Source: JAURVT01 sp049059935 | GTDB taxonomy: Bacteria > Actinomycetota > Actinomycetes > Propionibacteriales > Nocardioidaceae | DNA length: 64,000 nt | Direction of reading: 5' to 3' | NCBI RefSeq assembly: GCF_049059935.1 | Contig: NZ_JBMGQR010000014.1 | Coordinates: 12,150-76,149, forward strand | Part shown: positions 1 through 8,174 of the stretch, in pieces | Layout of the letters: each line of letters begins with the position of its first letter | Position numbering within the stretch: the first letter of the stretch is position 1 | Notes under the pieces: model-generated | Told to the model about the DNA's origin: nothing | Databases searched by the model: none | What the model saw: only the letters and a program-made list of their open reading frames with translations | Made by a program: the position numbers and the translations under genes

Positions 1-875
1 TACCCGAAGATGTGGCGCAGCGCGGCGGTGTCGGCGACGCGGCCGTAGGTGAGGAGCCGGGTGAGCTCGGGGGTGAACCGCGAGCCCATCTGGCGCACCA
101 GCCGGTACGTCAGCGAGGTGAAGCCGACCGACGGGAGCCGCACGAGCGGGCGGCCCAGCCGGCGCGCGGCCTGCGAGACGGTGGTGACGTCGTCGCCGAC
201 GACGTTGAAGGTGCCCGGGCGGTCCTCGAGGGTGGCCAGGCGGAGCGTCTCGATCGCGTCGTGCGGGTGCAGGAACTGCAGCCGGGGGTCGTACCCGAGC
301 ACCGCCGGCAGCGCCGGGAGGCTGAAGTACTCGCCGAACGCCGAGCGGACGGTGGGGCTGAGGATCGTGCCCAGGCGCAGGGTCGTCACGACCGTGTCGG
401 GCCGGCGGCGCGCGAAGCCGCGGGTGTAGCCCTCGACCTCGACGGCGTCCTTGGGGAACCCCGAGCGGACGCCTGCACGCGGCGACATCGACTCGGTGAA
501 CATCGCGGGGTCGCGCGGCGAGGAGCCGTACACCGCGGTGGACGACTGGAGCACGAGCTTGCGCACGTGCGGAGCCGCCTGGCACGCGGCCAGGAGCTGC
601 ATCGTCCCGATCACGTTGGTCTCCTTGGCGGGACCACGCGTGCTCGAGCCGAGGTTCATGTGCACGACGGTGTCGACGTCCTCGACGGCGATCACCTTGC
701 CGACGACCGGCGTGCGGATGTCCGCACGGACGAACTTCACGCCCTGCAGGTCACCGGCGGGCGGCAGCACGTCGAGGCCGACCACGCGGTCGACCTCCGG
801 GCTGCCGGCGAGGGTCCGCGCGAACAGCGCACCGAGGTCGCGAGCGACCCCGGTGACCAGGACGACGCGACCCAT
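1..875 (-). CDS. NAD-dependent epimerase/dehydratase family protein (GalE2-like SDR), 3' end outside window
   Basis: Extended short-chain dehydrogenase/reductase-type protein with an N-terminal Rossmann start (MGRVVLVTGVARDLG), then VVHMNLGSS and STAVYGSS, and a downstream FPKDAVEVEGYTRGFARRRP block. The reading frame is open to the left edge, so at least 291 residues are visible and the C-terminus is missing. The usual catalytic YxxxK is not evident: the Lys in SGFPKD has no Tyr four residues before it, so the sugar-epimerase reaction is uncertain and it may act as a nucleotide-binding oxidoreductase of another kind. It starts 4 bases after the bS22 stop, so the two are co-transcribed. M. 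tuberculosis has a galE2-annotated gene (Rv0501) in this position. Confidence 0.8.
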   Translation of the reverse strand, partial: MGRVVLVTGVARDLGALFARTLAGSPEVDRVVGLDVLPPAGDLQGVKFVRADIRTPVVGKVIAVEDVDTVVHMNLGSSTRGPAKETNVIGTMQLLAACQAAPHVRKLVLQSSTAVYGSSPRDPAMFTESMSPRAGVRSGFPKDAVEVEGYTRGFARRRPDTVVTTLRLGTILSPTVRSAFGEYFSLPALPAVLGYDPRLQFLHPHDAIETLRLATLEDRPGTFNVVGDDVTTVSQAARRLGRPLVRLPSVGFTSLTYRLVRQMGSRFTPELTRLLTYGRVADTAALRHIFG

Positions 876-879
876 GGGC

Positions 880-981
880 TTACTTGCCCAGACGACGGCG
901 CTGGACGCGCGTGCGCTTGAGCAGCTTGCGGTGCTTCTTCTTCGCCATCCGCTTGCGGCGCTTCTTGACTACAGAACCCAC
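880..981 (-). CDS. Small ribosomal protein bS22 (AURKAIP1/COX24-domain protein)
   Basis: A 33-residue, extremely basic protein starting with GTG (MGSVVKKRRKRMAKKK...) and ending RRRLGK. It is nearly identical to the tiny actinobacterial 30S protein resolved in mycobacterial ribosome structures and named bS22, equivalent to M. tuberculosis Rv0500B. It presumably binds 16S rRNA in the small subunit. More than half of its residues are Lys or Arg and there is no other domain. It lies between an excisionase-like HTH gene and the GalE2-like SDR gene, the order known from mycobacteria. Such short genes are often missed by gene finders; the strict family match and the 4-base gap to the next gene make it convincing. 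Confidence 0.93.
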   Translation of the reverse strand: MGSVVKKRRKRMAKKKHRKLLKRTRVQRRRLGK

Positions 982-1126
982 GGGTCACCTTCACGATCGC
1001 TGGATCGCGCCGGGACGACCGGCGCGTCGCACCAGCCTACGGCCTCAGGCGCCACAACCCCATTCGGGGTTCGACCACCGGGACGAGGGACGCCCCGCCG
1101 GCACGGTGGACCAGCTGACGGGGGCA

Positions 1127-1217
1127 GGCGCCCGTCCGGCAAGGCGCCCCCGCGAAGGCGTACTGGTCTTGTACGTCGAGCGGGGAGCAACGCCGCCGGG
1201 CGGGATGCCTGGGCCCG
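1127..1217 (-). repeat. Stop-codon-associated interspersed repeat, copy 1
   Basis: About 91 bases directly downstream of the HTH gene stop codon. Read in the gene sense it begins CGGGCCCAGGCATCCCGCC, continues with GCGTTGC and a CTCG block, and ends with GCGCCTTGCC and GGGCGCC. The same order of blocks recurs at 5541-5629, 52773-52864 and 63263-63358, with shorter remnants at 8068-8100 and 56511-56541. It separates the HTH gene from bS22. Confidence 0.7.
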
Positions 1218-1403
1218 TCAGCCGGCTTGGAAGTAGGACTTGCGGAGGTACTCCTCGACGGCATGCTCGGGGACGCGGAACGACCGTCCGACGCGCACCG
1301 CCTCCAGGTCGCCACCGTGCACCAGCCGGTAGACCGTCATCTTGGACACGCGCATCTGGGTGGCCACCTCGGCCACCGTCAGGAACTTCACGCTGTCTGG
1401 CAT
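1218..1403 (-). CDS. Excisionase-family helix-turn-helix DNA-binding protein
   Basis: A 61-residue protein, MPDSVKFLTVAEVA... with a winged-HTH of the MerR/excisionase type: TVAEVATQMRVSKMTVYRLVH followed by the GRSFRVPEHAVEEYL wing and helix. The ATG at 1401-1403 was chosen because it begins the conserved domain; a longer in-frame start near 1514 would add an unconserved, low-quality leader. Equivalent to M. tuberculosis Rv0500A, found between proC and bS22. Its target is unknown; a small soluble DNA-binding regulator is expected. The acuC gene lies between it and proC here. Confidence 0.85.
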   Translation of the reverse strand: MPDSVKFLTVAEVATQMRVSKMTVYRLVHGGDLEAVRVGRSFRVPEHAVEEYLRKSYFQAG

Positions 1404-1578
1404 CTCCCACGCCCTGTCCGACACGCGCGCCCCTCGGGCTTCCCCCCCGAGGCTCGAACGGGCGTGTCTGATGTGAGGGTAGTGCCCGGTGTGACGTGTG
1501 CGAAAGCCGAACACGAATGTCCGCTCAGATCCGCGTCCGTTTCGCAGGAGTTCGGACCGGTTCGTCCCGCGTGGCGGT

Positions 1579-2757
1579 CTACGGCTGGGGGTCGAGCCCG
1601 TGGTACGGGAAGACCTCGCGGCGTGCGGCGGTGATGCAGCGGTCGAGCCAGCTGGCCGGGTCGTAGCCCGCGTCGAAGTCCTTGTAGGCGGTGCCCTGGC
1701 CGTCGCCGAGCGTCAGCGGGCCCGGCTTGCCGCGCAGCTCGGCGACGCGCGCCGACCACTCGGGCGGGCAGGGGGTGTCGGCGGCGAGCGGGGAGCCGGC
1801 GACGATCGACAGCAGGTGCGACCACGCCCGCGGCACGACGTCGAGGACCGAGTAGCCACCGCCACCGGTGGCGACCCAGCGTCCGCCGCAGAGCTCCTCG
1901 GCGAGGTCGGCGAGCGCCAGGTACGACGCGCGCTGGCCGTCGACGCTGAGCATCAGGTTGGTGAGCGGGTCGTCCATGTGGGAGTCGCAGCCGTGCTGGG
2001 TGACGATCACCTCGGGCTTCCAGGCGCGGAGCACCGGCGGCACGACCGCGTGGAACGCGCGCAGCCACCCGGCGTCGACGGTGCCCGGCGGCAGCGCGAC
2101 GTTGACCGACGACCCCTCGGCCCCGGGGCCGCCGACCTCGCTGGGCAGGCCCGTGCCGGGGAACAGCGTCTGCGGGCCCTCGTGCACCGACACGGTCAGG
2201 ACGCGGGGGTCGTCGTAGAACATCTGCTGGACGCCGTCGCCGTGGTGGGCGTCGACGTCGACGTACGCGACGCGCTGCGCGCCGTGGTCGAGCAACCAGG
2301 CGATCGCGACCGCGACGTCGTTGTAGATGCAGAAGCCGCTGGCCACGCCGGGCATCGCGTGGTGGAGTCCGCCGCTGATGCTCACCGCGCGCGGCGACTC
2401 CCCCGTCCAGACCAGCCGGGCGGCCTCGAGGGTGGCGCCCGCGATGAGGGCGCTGGCGTCGTGCATGCCCGCGAACGTGGGGTTGTCGGTGGTGCCGAGC
2501 CCGACCGAGAGGTCGGTGTCGTCGCTGCTGCGGATCGCCTTGACGGCCTCGACGTACGACGGGGTGTGCACCCGCGTGAGCTGCTCGTCGGTGGCCGGCT
2601 CGGGCACCACCGGGGCGAGCGACTCGGGGTCGAGCAGGCCCAGCTCGTCGGCCAGGGCCATCGTCAGCTCGACGCGGACGGGCGCCATCGGGTGGCCGAG
2701 GCCGAAGTCGTAGCCGGTGAGCCGGTCGTCGAAGACGATGCTCGCGGTGTCGCTCAT
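1579..2757 (-). CDS. acuC: Acetoin utilization protein AcuC / class II histone-deacetylase-like hydrolase
   Basis: A 392-residue arginase/deacetylase-fold enzyme. Visible family landmarks are GHPMAPVRVE near the N-terminus, the GGLHHAM histidine pair, the metal-site block VDVDAHHGDGVQ, HEGPQTLFPGTG, QHGCDSHMDDP and the C-terminal GGGGY. These supply the zinc-coordinating Asp/His/Asp and the catalytic His pair. Family members remove acetyl groups from lysine, for example reactivating acetyl-CoA synthetase; here the substrate is inferred only. The length is typical. It stands between proC and the HTH-bS22 pair, whereas in mycobacteria proC is directly next to the HTH gene, so acuC may be an insertion in this lineage or a loss in the other. 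Confidence 0.9.
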   Translation of the reverse strand: MSDTASIVFDDRLTGYDFGLGHPMAPVRVELTMALADELGLLDPESLAPVVPEPATDEQLTRVHTPSYVEAVKAIRSSDDTDLSVGLGTTDNPTFAGMHDASALIAGATLEAARLVWTGESPRAVSISGGLHHAMPGVASGFCIYNDVAVAIAWLLDHGAQRVAYVDVDAHHGDGVQQMFYDDPRVLTVSVHEGPQTLFPGTGLPSEVGGPGAEGSSVNVALPPGTVDAGWLRAFHAVVPPVLRAWKPEVIVTQHGCDSHMDDPLTNLMLSVDGQRASYLALADLAEELCGGRWVATGGGGYSVLDVVPRAWSHLLSIVAGSPLAADTPCPPEWSARVAELRGKPGPLTLGDGQGTAYKDFDAGYDPASWLDRCITAARREVFPYHGLDPQP

Positions 2758-2790
2758 GCGGTGAACACTAGTCCGCGCCCGTGACGGGCC

Positions 2791-3585
2791 TCACGCCAAG
2801 TCGCGCGACCTGTTCCTGGCGGCCTCGATCGCCGACAGGAACGCGGCGCGGACCTTGTGGTCCTCGAGCTCGCGGATGGCGGCCGCGGTGGTGCCGCCGG
2901 GCGACGTCACGCGCTCGCGCAGGATGGTGGGGTGCTCGCCGGTCTCGCTCATCAGCTTGGCCGAGCCGACGAACGTCTGGACGACGAGGTCGGTGGCCGT
3001 CGACCGTGGCAGGCCCAGGTGGACGCCCGCCTCGATCATCGACTCGACGACGAAGAAGATGTAGGCCGGGCCCGAGCCGGAGATCGCGGTGACGGCGTCC
3101 TGCTGCTTCTCGGGCACGCGCAGCGTCTTGCCGGTGGCCGCGAGCAGCTGCTCGGTGCGGCGCAGGTGCTCCTCGTCGCAGTGGGTGCCGCGCGAGATCG
3201 CGAACATGCCCTCGTCGACGAGCGCCGGGGTGTTGGGCATGACGCGGATGACGGGCGTGCCGTCCGGCAGCGCCGCCTCGATCGTCGCGGTGGTGATGCC
3301 GGCGGCTAGCGAGACCACGAGCGTGCCGGCGGGCACGACCGGGGCGATCTCCTCCAGCACGTCCTTCATGTCCTGCGGCTTGACGACCACCAGGACCGTG
3401 TCGGCCTTGGCGACCGCGTCGCGGTTGGTCAGGACCTCGACGCCGTAGCGCTCGCGCAGCTCGGCGGCGCGCTCGTCGCGGCGCTCGGACAGCACGATCT
3501 CGGACGGTCGGCGTCCGCTGCGCAGCAGACCTGCGACGAGCGTCTCGCCCATCACGCCGGCACCGAGGATCGCGACCATGCTCAT
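2791..3585 (-). CDS. proC: Pyrroline-5-carboxylate reductase
   Basis: A 264-residue enzyme reducing 1-pyrroline-5-carboxylate to proline with NAD(P)H, the last step of proline synthesis. The N-terminal Rossmann motif is VAILGAGVMGETL, the middle has VVVKPQD and RVMPNTPALVDEGM, and the C-terminal dimer domain shows GSGPAYIFFVVESMIEAGV and the SPGGTTAAAI signature. MSMVAIL starts at 3585; an alternative Met lies two codons further in. It is followed within 35 bases by a divergent-function but same-strand acuC and preceded by proline dehydrogenase, so opposing proline-metabolism genes are adjacent. Confidence 0.95.
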   Translation of the reverse strand: MSMVAILGAGVMGETLVAGLLRSGRRPSEIVLSERRDERAAELRERYGVEVLTNRDAVAKADTVLVVVKPQDMKDVLEEIAPVVPAGTLVVSLAAGITTATIEAALPDGTPVIRVMPNTPALVDEGMFAISRGTHCDEEHLRRTEQLLAATGKTLRVPEKQQDAVTAISGSGPAYIFFVVESMIEAGVHLGLPRSTATDLVVQTFVGSAKLMSETGEHPTILRERVTSPGGTTAAAIRELEDHKVRAAFLSAIEAARNRSRDLA

Positions 3586-3619
3586 GGCGCCATCGTGGCA
3601 CAGCGGCCGGCCGGGCCCC

Positions 3620-4549
3620 TCAGCCCTTGCTGACCAGCGACCGCGCGAAGAAGGTGACGTTGGCGGGGCGCTCGGCCAGGCGCCGCATCAGGTAGCCGTA
3701 CCACTGCTCGCCGTACGGGGTGTAGACGCGGACGGTGTGGCCCTGCGCCGCGAGCCGCTCCTGCTCGTCGGGGCGGATGCCGTAGAGCATCTGGTACTCG
3801 AAGTCGCCGGGGCCGCGACCGTTCTCCGACGCGAGGTGGCCGGCGATCTCGACCAGCCTCGGGTCGTGCGAGGCGACCATCGGGTAGCCGTCGCCCCGCA
3901 TGAGCACCTTGAGGCAGCGGACGTAGGAGCGGTCGACGTCGTGCCGGTCGGTGAAGGCGACGTCGGACGGCTCCTTGTAGGCGCCCTTGCACAGGCGCAC
4001 GCGCGAGCCCGTCGTCGCCAGGGCCCGGCAGTCGGCCTCGGTGCGACGGAGGTAGGCCTGCAGCACCGCGCCGGTGTCGGGGAAGTCCTGGCGCAGCTCG
4101 TGCAGGACCCGCAGGGTGGAGTCGGTGGTGGTGTGGTCCTCCATGTCGAGGGTCACGGTGGTGCCGACGTTGGCGGCGGCCTGGCAGATCCGGCGGGCGT
4201 GCTCGAACGCGATGCGCTCGCCGCCGTCGCCGATGAACTGGCCGACGGCCGAGAGCTTGACCGACACCTCGGTGCGGTCGGCGACGCCCACGGCGGACAG
4301 CTCGCGGAGCACGTCGAGGTAGGCCTGGACGGTGGCCTCGGCCTGCGCGATCTCCGTGGTGTCCTCGCCGAGGTGGTCGAGGCTGACCAGCAGGCCCTTG
4401 GAGGTCAGCTCCTGCGCGGCGTGGACGGCGTCCGCGGTGCTCTCGCCGGCGACGAACCGCGCGACGATGCCCGACGAGACCGGCATCGTGGCGGCGAGCT
4501 CCTTGAGCCTCTCGCTGCGGGCCAGGGCCAGCAGGGGCCGTCGAAGCAT
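3620..4549 (-). CDS. Proline dehydrogenase (FAD-dependent)
   Basis: A 309-residue monofunctional PRODH that oxidises proline to pyrroline-5-carboxylate and passes electrons to the quinone pool. Family blocks include TVTLDMEDH, VLQAYLRRTEADCRA, RLCKGAYKEP and the C-terminal YGEQWYGYLMRRLAERPAN, forming the (beta/alpha)8 FAD barrel. The ATG at 4547-4549 is preferred because a GGAGG lies 7 bases upstream; a Met five codons earlier lacks one. Neighbouring proC works in the opposite direction. The catabolic partner P5C dehydrogenase is not in this window. Confidence 0.92.
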   Translation of the reverse strand: MLRRPLLALARSERLKELAATMPVSSGIVARFVAGESTADAVHAAQELTSKGLLVSLDHLGEDTTEIAQAEATVQAYLDVLRELSAVGVADRTEVSVKLSAVGQFIGDGGERIAFEHARRICQAAANVGTTVTLDMEDHTTTDSTLRVLHELRQDFPDTGAVLQAYLRRTEADCRALATTGSRVRLCKGAYKEPSDVAFTDRHDVDRSYVRCLKVLMRGDGYPMVASHDPRLVEIAGHLASENGRGPGDFEYQMLYGIRPDEQERLAAQGHTVRVYTPYGEQWYGYLMRRLAERPANVTFFARSLVSKG

Positions 4550-4597
4550 GTGCACCTCCAGCACGTCCAGCCCGGGCCGTCCGGGACGATTCGGACT

Positions 4598-5458
4598 CTA
4601 CTGAGCCTGGCCCTGCGCGTCCGTCGTGGGGGCGGCGGCCAGGTGCAGGCGCGTGTAGGCCAGCGCCTCGGCGAGGTCGGACTCGCGCTCGACGCGGTCG
4701 GCGCACCGCCGGGTGTTGATCTCGATGACCACGTGGCCGTCGAACCCGGACTCGGCGAGCAGGGCGAGGAACTCCTCGCAGGGCTGGCCGCCGCGGCCCG
4801 GCACCAGGTGCTCGTCCTTGGCCGACCCGTTGCCGTCGGTGAGGTGCACGTGACGCAGCCGGCGTCCGAGGTCGCGCGCCATCGTGACGGGGTCGGAGCC
4901 GGCCGTCGCGGTGTGCGAGAGGTCGAGCGTGACGTGGTCGTAGTCGTGCACGACGGGGTCCCAGCCGGGCAGGTAGGCCTGGAACTCGCGCTTGCGGGCG
5001 CGCCACGGGTACATGTTCTCGACGCAGAAGTCGATGCCCGTCCGCTCCTCGAGCTCGCGGATGCCGGTCTCGAAGTCGCGGGCGTAGTCGCGCTGCCAGC
5101 GGAACGGCGGGTGCACGACGACCGAGGTGGCGTCGAGGGCGTGGGCCATCTCGGCGCTGCGCTCGAGCTTGCCCCACGGGTCGGTGCCCCAGACGCGCTG
5201 CGTCACCAGCAGGCAGGGCGCGTGGACCGAGACCACCGGGATGTCGTGGTAGTCGCGCAGGCCGCGGACCGCGTCGAGGTCCTGGCTGATCTCGTCGATG
5301 CCGACCATCACCTCGACCCCGTCGTATCCCAGGCGGCGCGCGAGCTCGAACCCGTCGGCGGTGGACTCGGGGTAGACCGAGGAGGTCGACAGCGAGACGG
5401 ACGCCGCACGGTGGGTCGGCACCGGCGCGGCGCGGCCTTCCGAGTCGGCGTCGCTCAC
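4598..5458 (-). CDS. Sugar phosphate isomerase/epimerase family TIM-barrel protein
   Basis: A 286-residue protein of the AP endonuclease 2/xylose-isomerase-like superfamily, starting with GTG. Typical metal-binding positions appear in VVVHPPFRWQ, DFCVENMYPW, DLSHTATAG, VHLTDGNGSAKDEHLVPGRG and HVVIEINTR. No substrate can be named. The first 20 residues are probably unstructured. Mycobacteria carry a homologous gene (Rv0498, from memory) between the ppx/gppA and proC homologues, so the position is conserved while the function remains undefined. Confidence 0.8.
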   Translation of the reverse strand: MSDADSEGRAAPVPTHRAASVSLSTSSVYPESTADGFELARRLGYDGVEVMVGIDEISQDLDAVRGLRDYHDIPVVSVHAPCLLVTQRVWGTDPWGKLERSAEMAHALDATSVVVHPPFRWQRDYARDFETGIRELEERTGIDFCVENMYPWRARKREFQAYLPGWDPVVHDYDHVTLDLSHTATAGSDPVTMARDLGRRLRHVHLTDGNGSAKDEHLVPGRGGQPCEEFLALLAESGFDGHVVIEINTRRCADRVERESDLAEALAYTRLHLAAAPTTDAQGQAQ

Positions 5459-5540
5459 ACGTTCCAGCCTACGACCCGCCCGCGATCCTGCCCGAAGGGC
5501 TGGCCGGTCCGAGTGGGCGTTCTGCGAAGACGGTTCCGTG

Positions 5541-5629
5541 CGTTCGGTCCGGCAAGGCGGACGAGCGAAGCTGGGCGCACTTTGCCCTGCGAGCGAGGAG
5601 AACGCCGCCGGTCGGGCGCACGGGGCCGT
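5541..5629 (-). repeat. Stop-codon-associated interspersed repeat, copy 2 (diverged)
   Basis: Lies directly downstream of the ppx/gppA stop codon. In the gene sense it keeps GGCGGCGTTCTCC, CGCTCGCAGGGCA, GCCCAGCTTCGC and CCGCCTTGCC in the same order as the copy at 63263-63358, but the first 20 bases have drifted from the GGCATCCCGCC core. Confidence 0.55.
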
Positions 5630-6553
5630 CTACATGGAGTCGAGGCGTTCGAGGAGGACCCCTTCGCGGAGGGCCCAGGGGCAGATCTCGAGCTCGTCGA
5701 CGTTGAACAGGTCCATGACGGCGTCGGCGACGACGGCGCCCGCCACGAGCTGGTGGGCACGGTTGGGCGAGACGCCCGGCAGCTCGGCGATCTCCTCGAC
5801 GCCGAGACCCGGAAGCGTCTGCAGGCACTCGCGCAGCGAGTCGGCCCTGAGGGAGCGGCGGACGTAGGCGCCCTCGGACGACGCGGGCGCGCCGCACACG
5901 CGCGCGAGCGAGCGGAACGTCTTGCTGGTGGCGACGGCGTGGTCGAACCCGCCGCCGCGCATCAGGGCGCCGGCGTCGTTGGCGATCTGGGTGCGGACGT
6001 GGCGGCGCAGGGCGCGCACCTGGTCGTGGACGTCGCCGCCGTCGCCGAACCACTCGCGGGTGAGGCGTCCGGCCCCGAGCGGCAGGGACTGCTCGACGTC
6101 GGGCTGCTCGTCGGCACCCGTCGCGATCTCGAGCGACCCGCCACCGATGTCGAAGACGCCCAGCCGGCCGGACGACCAGCCGAACCAGCGGCGGACGGCG
6201 AGGAACGTCAGGCGTGCCTCGTCGGCACCGGGGAGCACCTCGATGTCGACGCCGGACTGCTCGCGCACGCGGCGCAGGACGTCGTCGGCGTTGGTCGCGT
6301 CGCGCACCGCGGAGGTGGCGAACGCGACGACCTCCGCGCACCCCTTGTCCTCGGCGACGGCGCCCGCCTCCTGCACGAAGGTGACCAGCCGGGTGATGCC
6401 CTCCTCGTTCACCGCACCGGCGGCGTCGAGGTGCTCGGCGAGCCGCAGCGGCTCCTTGTGGGCGAACGCCGGCAGCGGCGGGGCGCCACGGTAGGCGTCG
6501 ACCACCAGCAGGTGGCCGGTGTTCGAGCCGATGTCGAGGACTCCGAGGCGCAT
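5630..6553 (-). CDS. Ppx/GppA family exopolyphosphatase/guanosine pentaphosphatase
   Basis: A 307-residue enzyme of the ASKHA (sugar kinase/actin) fold. The phosphate 1 motif GVLDIGSNTGHLLV opens the protein and phosphate 2, FDIGGGSLEIATG, follows at about residue 140; a late TSKTFRSLARV block is also typical. It would cleave inorganic polyphosphate or pppGpp; mycobacterial homologues in this position (Rv0496) act as short-chain exopolyphosphatases. The length matches the single-module type without the C-terminal HD domain. The 54 bases upstream separate it from a divergently transcribed conserved gene. Confidence 0.9.
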   Translation of the reverse strand: MRLGVLDIGSNTGHLLVVDAYRGAPPLPAFAHKEPLRLAEHLDAAGAVNEEGITRLVTFVQEAGAVAEDKGCAEVVAFATSAVRDATNADDVLRRVREQSGVDIEVLPGADEARLTFLAVRRWFGWSSGRLGVFDIGGGSLEIATGADEQPDVEQSLPLGAGRLTREWFGDGGDVHDQVRALRRHVRTQIANDAGALMRGGGFDHAVATSKTFRSLARVCGAPASSEGAYVRRSLRADSLRECLQTLPGLGVEEIAELPGVSPNRAHQLVAGAVVADAVMDLFNVDELEICPWALREGVLLERLDSM

Positions 6554-6607
6554 CGGACCACCCTAGGGCGTGCGAGGGGCCGGACGTCCACGCGTACAGT
6601 CGCCGAC

Positions 6608-7357
6608 GTGCCCGAGGTGCTGCTCGACTTCCCCCGCGCGTTCACCGAGTTCACCGACCCGGCGGACGAGACGCAGGTGTTCCGCTGCGACCTGACGTGG
6701 CTCACCTCGCGCTGGACGTGCATCTTCGGCCAGGGCTGCCCGGGCATCTACGCCACCGCGCCCGAGTCGGGCTGCTGCACCCTCGGCGCCCACTTCAGCG
6801 ACGAGGACGACCACGCGCGCGTCGCGACCTTCGTCGAGCAGCTGGGCCCGGACGACTGGCAGCACCACGCCGAGGGCCAGCAGGCCGAGGGCTGGACCGA
6901 GACCGACGAGGACGGCGACCTCAAGACGCGCGTCGTCGACGGCGCCTGCATCTTCCACAACGACAAGGACTTCGCCGGCGGCTACGGCTGCGCCCTGCAC
7001 GGCTGGGCGCTCGGGCACGACGTCAAGCCGCACGAGGTCAAGCCCGACGTCTGCTGGCAGCTGCCGCTGCGTCGTCGCTTCCGCGACGTCGACCGCGGCG
7101 ACGGCACCACCTACACCGAGGTCGAGATCGGCGAGTACGTCCGCGCCGGCTGGGGCCCCGGCGGCCACGACCTCGACTGGTACTGCTCGTCCAACACCGA
7201 GGCCCACGTCGGCCGCGAGCCCGTCTACGTCTCCAACGCCGACGAGCTCGTCGCGCTCATGGGGCAGGGCGCCTACGACGTCCTCGTCGGGCTCTGCGAG
7301 GAGCACCTCGCCGTGCCCGGACGCTCGACGCGGCACGCGGCGGACCCGTCGCGATGA
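6608..7357 (+). CDS. Conserved Cys-rich protein of unknown function
   Basis: A 249-residue cytosolic protein (no signal or membrane segment). Distinctive are a cysteine cluster, FGQGCPGIYATAPESGCCTLGAH, with further Cys/His in GACIFHND, GGYGCALHGWALG, DVCWQLPLRRRF and LDWYCSSN, resembling metal-binding CxxxCC-type domains. I start at GTG 6608, giving MPEVLLDFPRAF; another GTG lies three codons later and no strong ribosome site is visible, so initiation may be leaderless. It is divergent from ppx/gppA. Mycobacteria have a conserved gene (Rv0495c) at this place, which I think is orthologous. Metal binding is inference and no reaction is proposed. Confidence 0.7.
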   Translation: MPEVLLDFPRAFTEFTDPADETQVFRCDLTWLTSRWTCIFGQGCPGIYATAPESGCCTLGAHFSDEDDHARVATFVEQLGPDDWQHHAEGQQAEGWTETDEDGDLKTRVVDGACIFHNDKDFAGGYGCALHGWALGHDVKPHEVKPDVCWQLPLRRRFRDVDRGDGTTYTEVEIGEYVRAGWGPGGHDLDWYCSSNTEAHVGREPVYVSNADELVALMGQGAYDVLVGLCEEHLAVPGRSTRHAADPSR

Positions 7358-7428
7358 GGGTCGTCGGCGGCACCCTCGCGCACGACCCCGCTGCCGAGGG
7401 CGACGCCCGTCGTGGTCACAATGTCCGC

Positions 7429-8067
7429 ATGCGTCTGGATCACCTGTCGTTCGCCGCCGGCCCGGAGGGTCTGGCCGAGACCGCCGCCCGGCTGAGCGAG
7501 ATGCTCGACGCGAAGTCCTTCGACGGCGGCGTCCACCCCCGCTTCGGCACCCGCAACGTGATCATCCCCGTCGCGGGAGGCAAGTTCATCGAGGTCGTCG
7601 AGGTGCTCGACCACCCCGCCAGCGACAAGGCCCCCTTCGGCCAGGCCGTGCGCGCCCGCTCCGAGGCCGGCGGTGGCTGGCTCGGCTGGGTCGTGTCCGT
7701 CGACGACATCGAGCCCGTCGAGCGCCGCATCGGCCGCCACGCCGTCCTGGGCAACCGCCGCCGCCCCGACGGCTTCAACCTCCAGTGGCGCCAGATCGGC
7801 GTGCGCGGCCTGCAGTCCGACCCGCAGCTGCCGTTCGTCATCTGCTGGGACGTGCCCGCCGACGAGCACCCGTCCCACGGCACCAGGAACGAGATCTCCC
7901 TGACCGCGCTCGAGATCGCCGGCAGCCCCCAGCGCGTCAGCGACTGGCTCGGCGAGCCCGCCCTCGAGGCGCTCGAGGACCTCGAGGTCCGCTGGGTCGC
8001 CCCCCACGGCACCCCCGGCATCGTCGCCGCCCAGTTCCATGGTCCCGCCGGCGTCGTTCGCATCTAG
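7429..8067 (+). CDS. Glyoxalase-like (VOC superfamily) protein
   Basis: A 212-residue protein starting MRLDHLSFAAG, the typical opening of a glyoxalase-like domain, with a second half (GTRNEISLTALEIAG...) repeating the beta-alpha-beta-beta-beta fold. Possible metal ligands are His5 and the Glu in FIEVVEVLDHP. Its substrate is unknown; family members include dioxygenases, isomerases and resistance proteins. It follows the Cys-rich gene on the same strand by 71 bases. Its stop codon is immediately followed by a remnant of the interspersed repeat. Confidence 0.75.
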   Translation: MRLDHLSFAAGPEGLAETAARLSEMLDAKSFDGGVHPRFGTRNVIIPVAGGKFIEVVEVLDHPASDKAPFGQAVRARSEAGGGWLGWVVSVDDIEPVERRIGRHAVLGNRRRPDGFNLQWRQIGVRGLQSDPQLPFVICWDVPADEHPSHGTRNEISLTALEIAGSPQRVSDWLGEPALEALEDLEVRWVAPHGTPGIVAAQFHGPAGVVRI

Positions 8068-8100
8068 TCCGCGGGCCCTGGCATCCCGCCTGATCCCGCA
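8068..8100 (+). repeat. Stop-codon-associated interspersed repeat, remnant
   Basis: TCCGCGGGCCCTGGCATCCC then GCC directly follows the TAG of the VOC gene, matching the first part of the copies at 52773-52864 and 56511-56541 in the same orientation relative to the upstream gene. The rest of the element is not recognisable. Confidence 0.6.
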
Positions 8101-8174
8101 AATCCCGAACCGGGAGCGTCGTCCTGAGTAGGAAGACGGATGTCGTCGAGCTCGTTGCCCGGCAGGCTGGGGGG

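Noticed and set aside
3578..7357. A 1259-codon open frame on the plus strand across proC, the proline dehydrogenase gene and ppx
   Set aside because: Only its last 250 codons have normal composition and conserved motifs; the rest is the antisense of clear minus-strand genes, a usual effect of very high GC.
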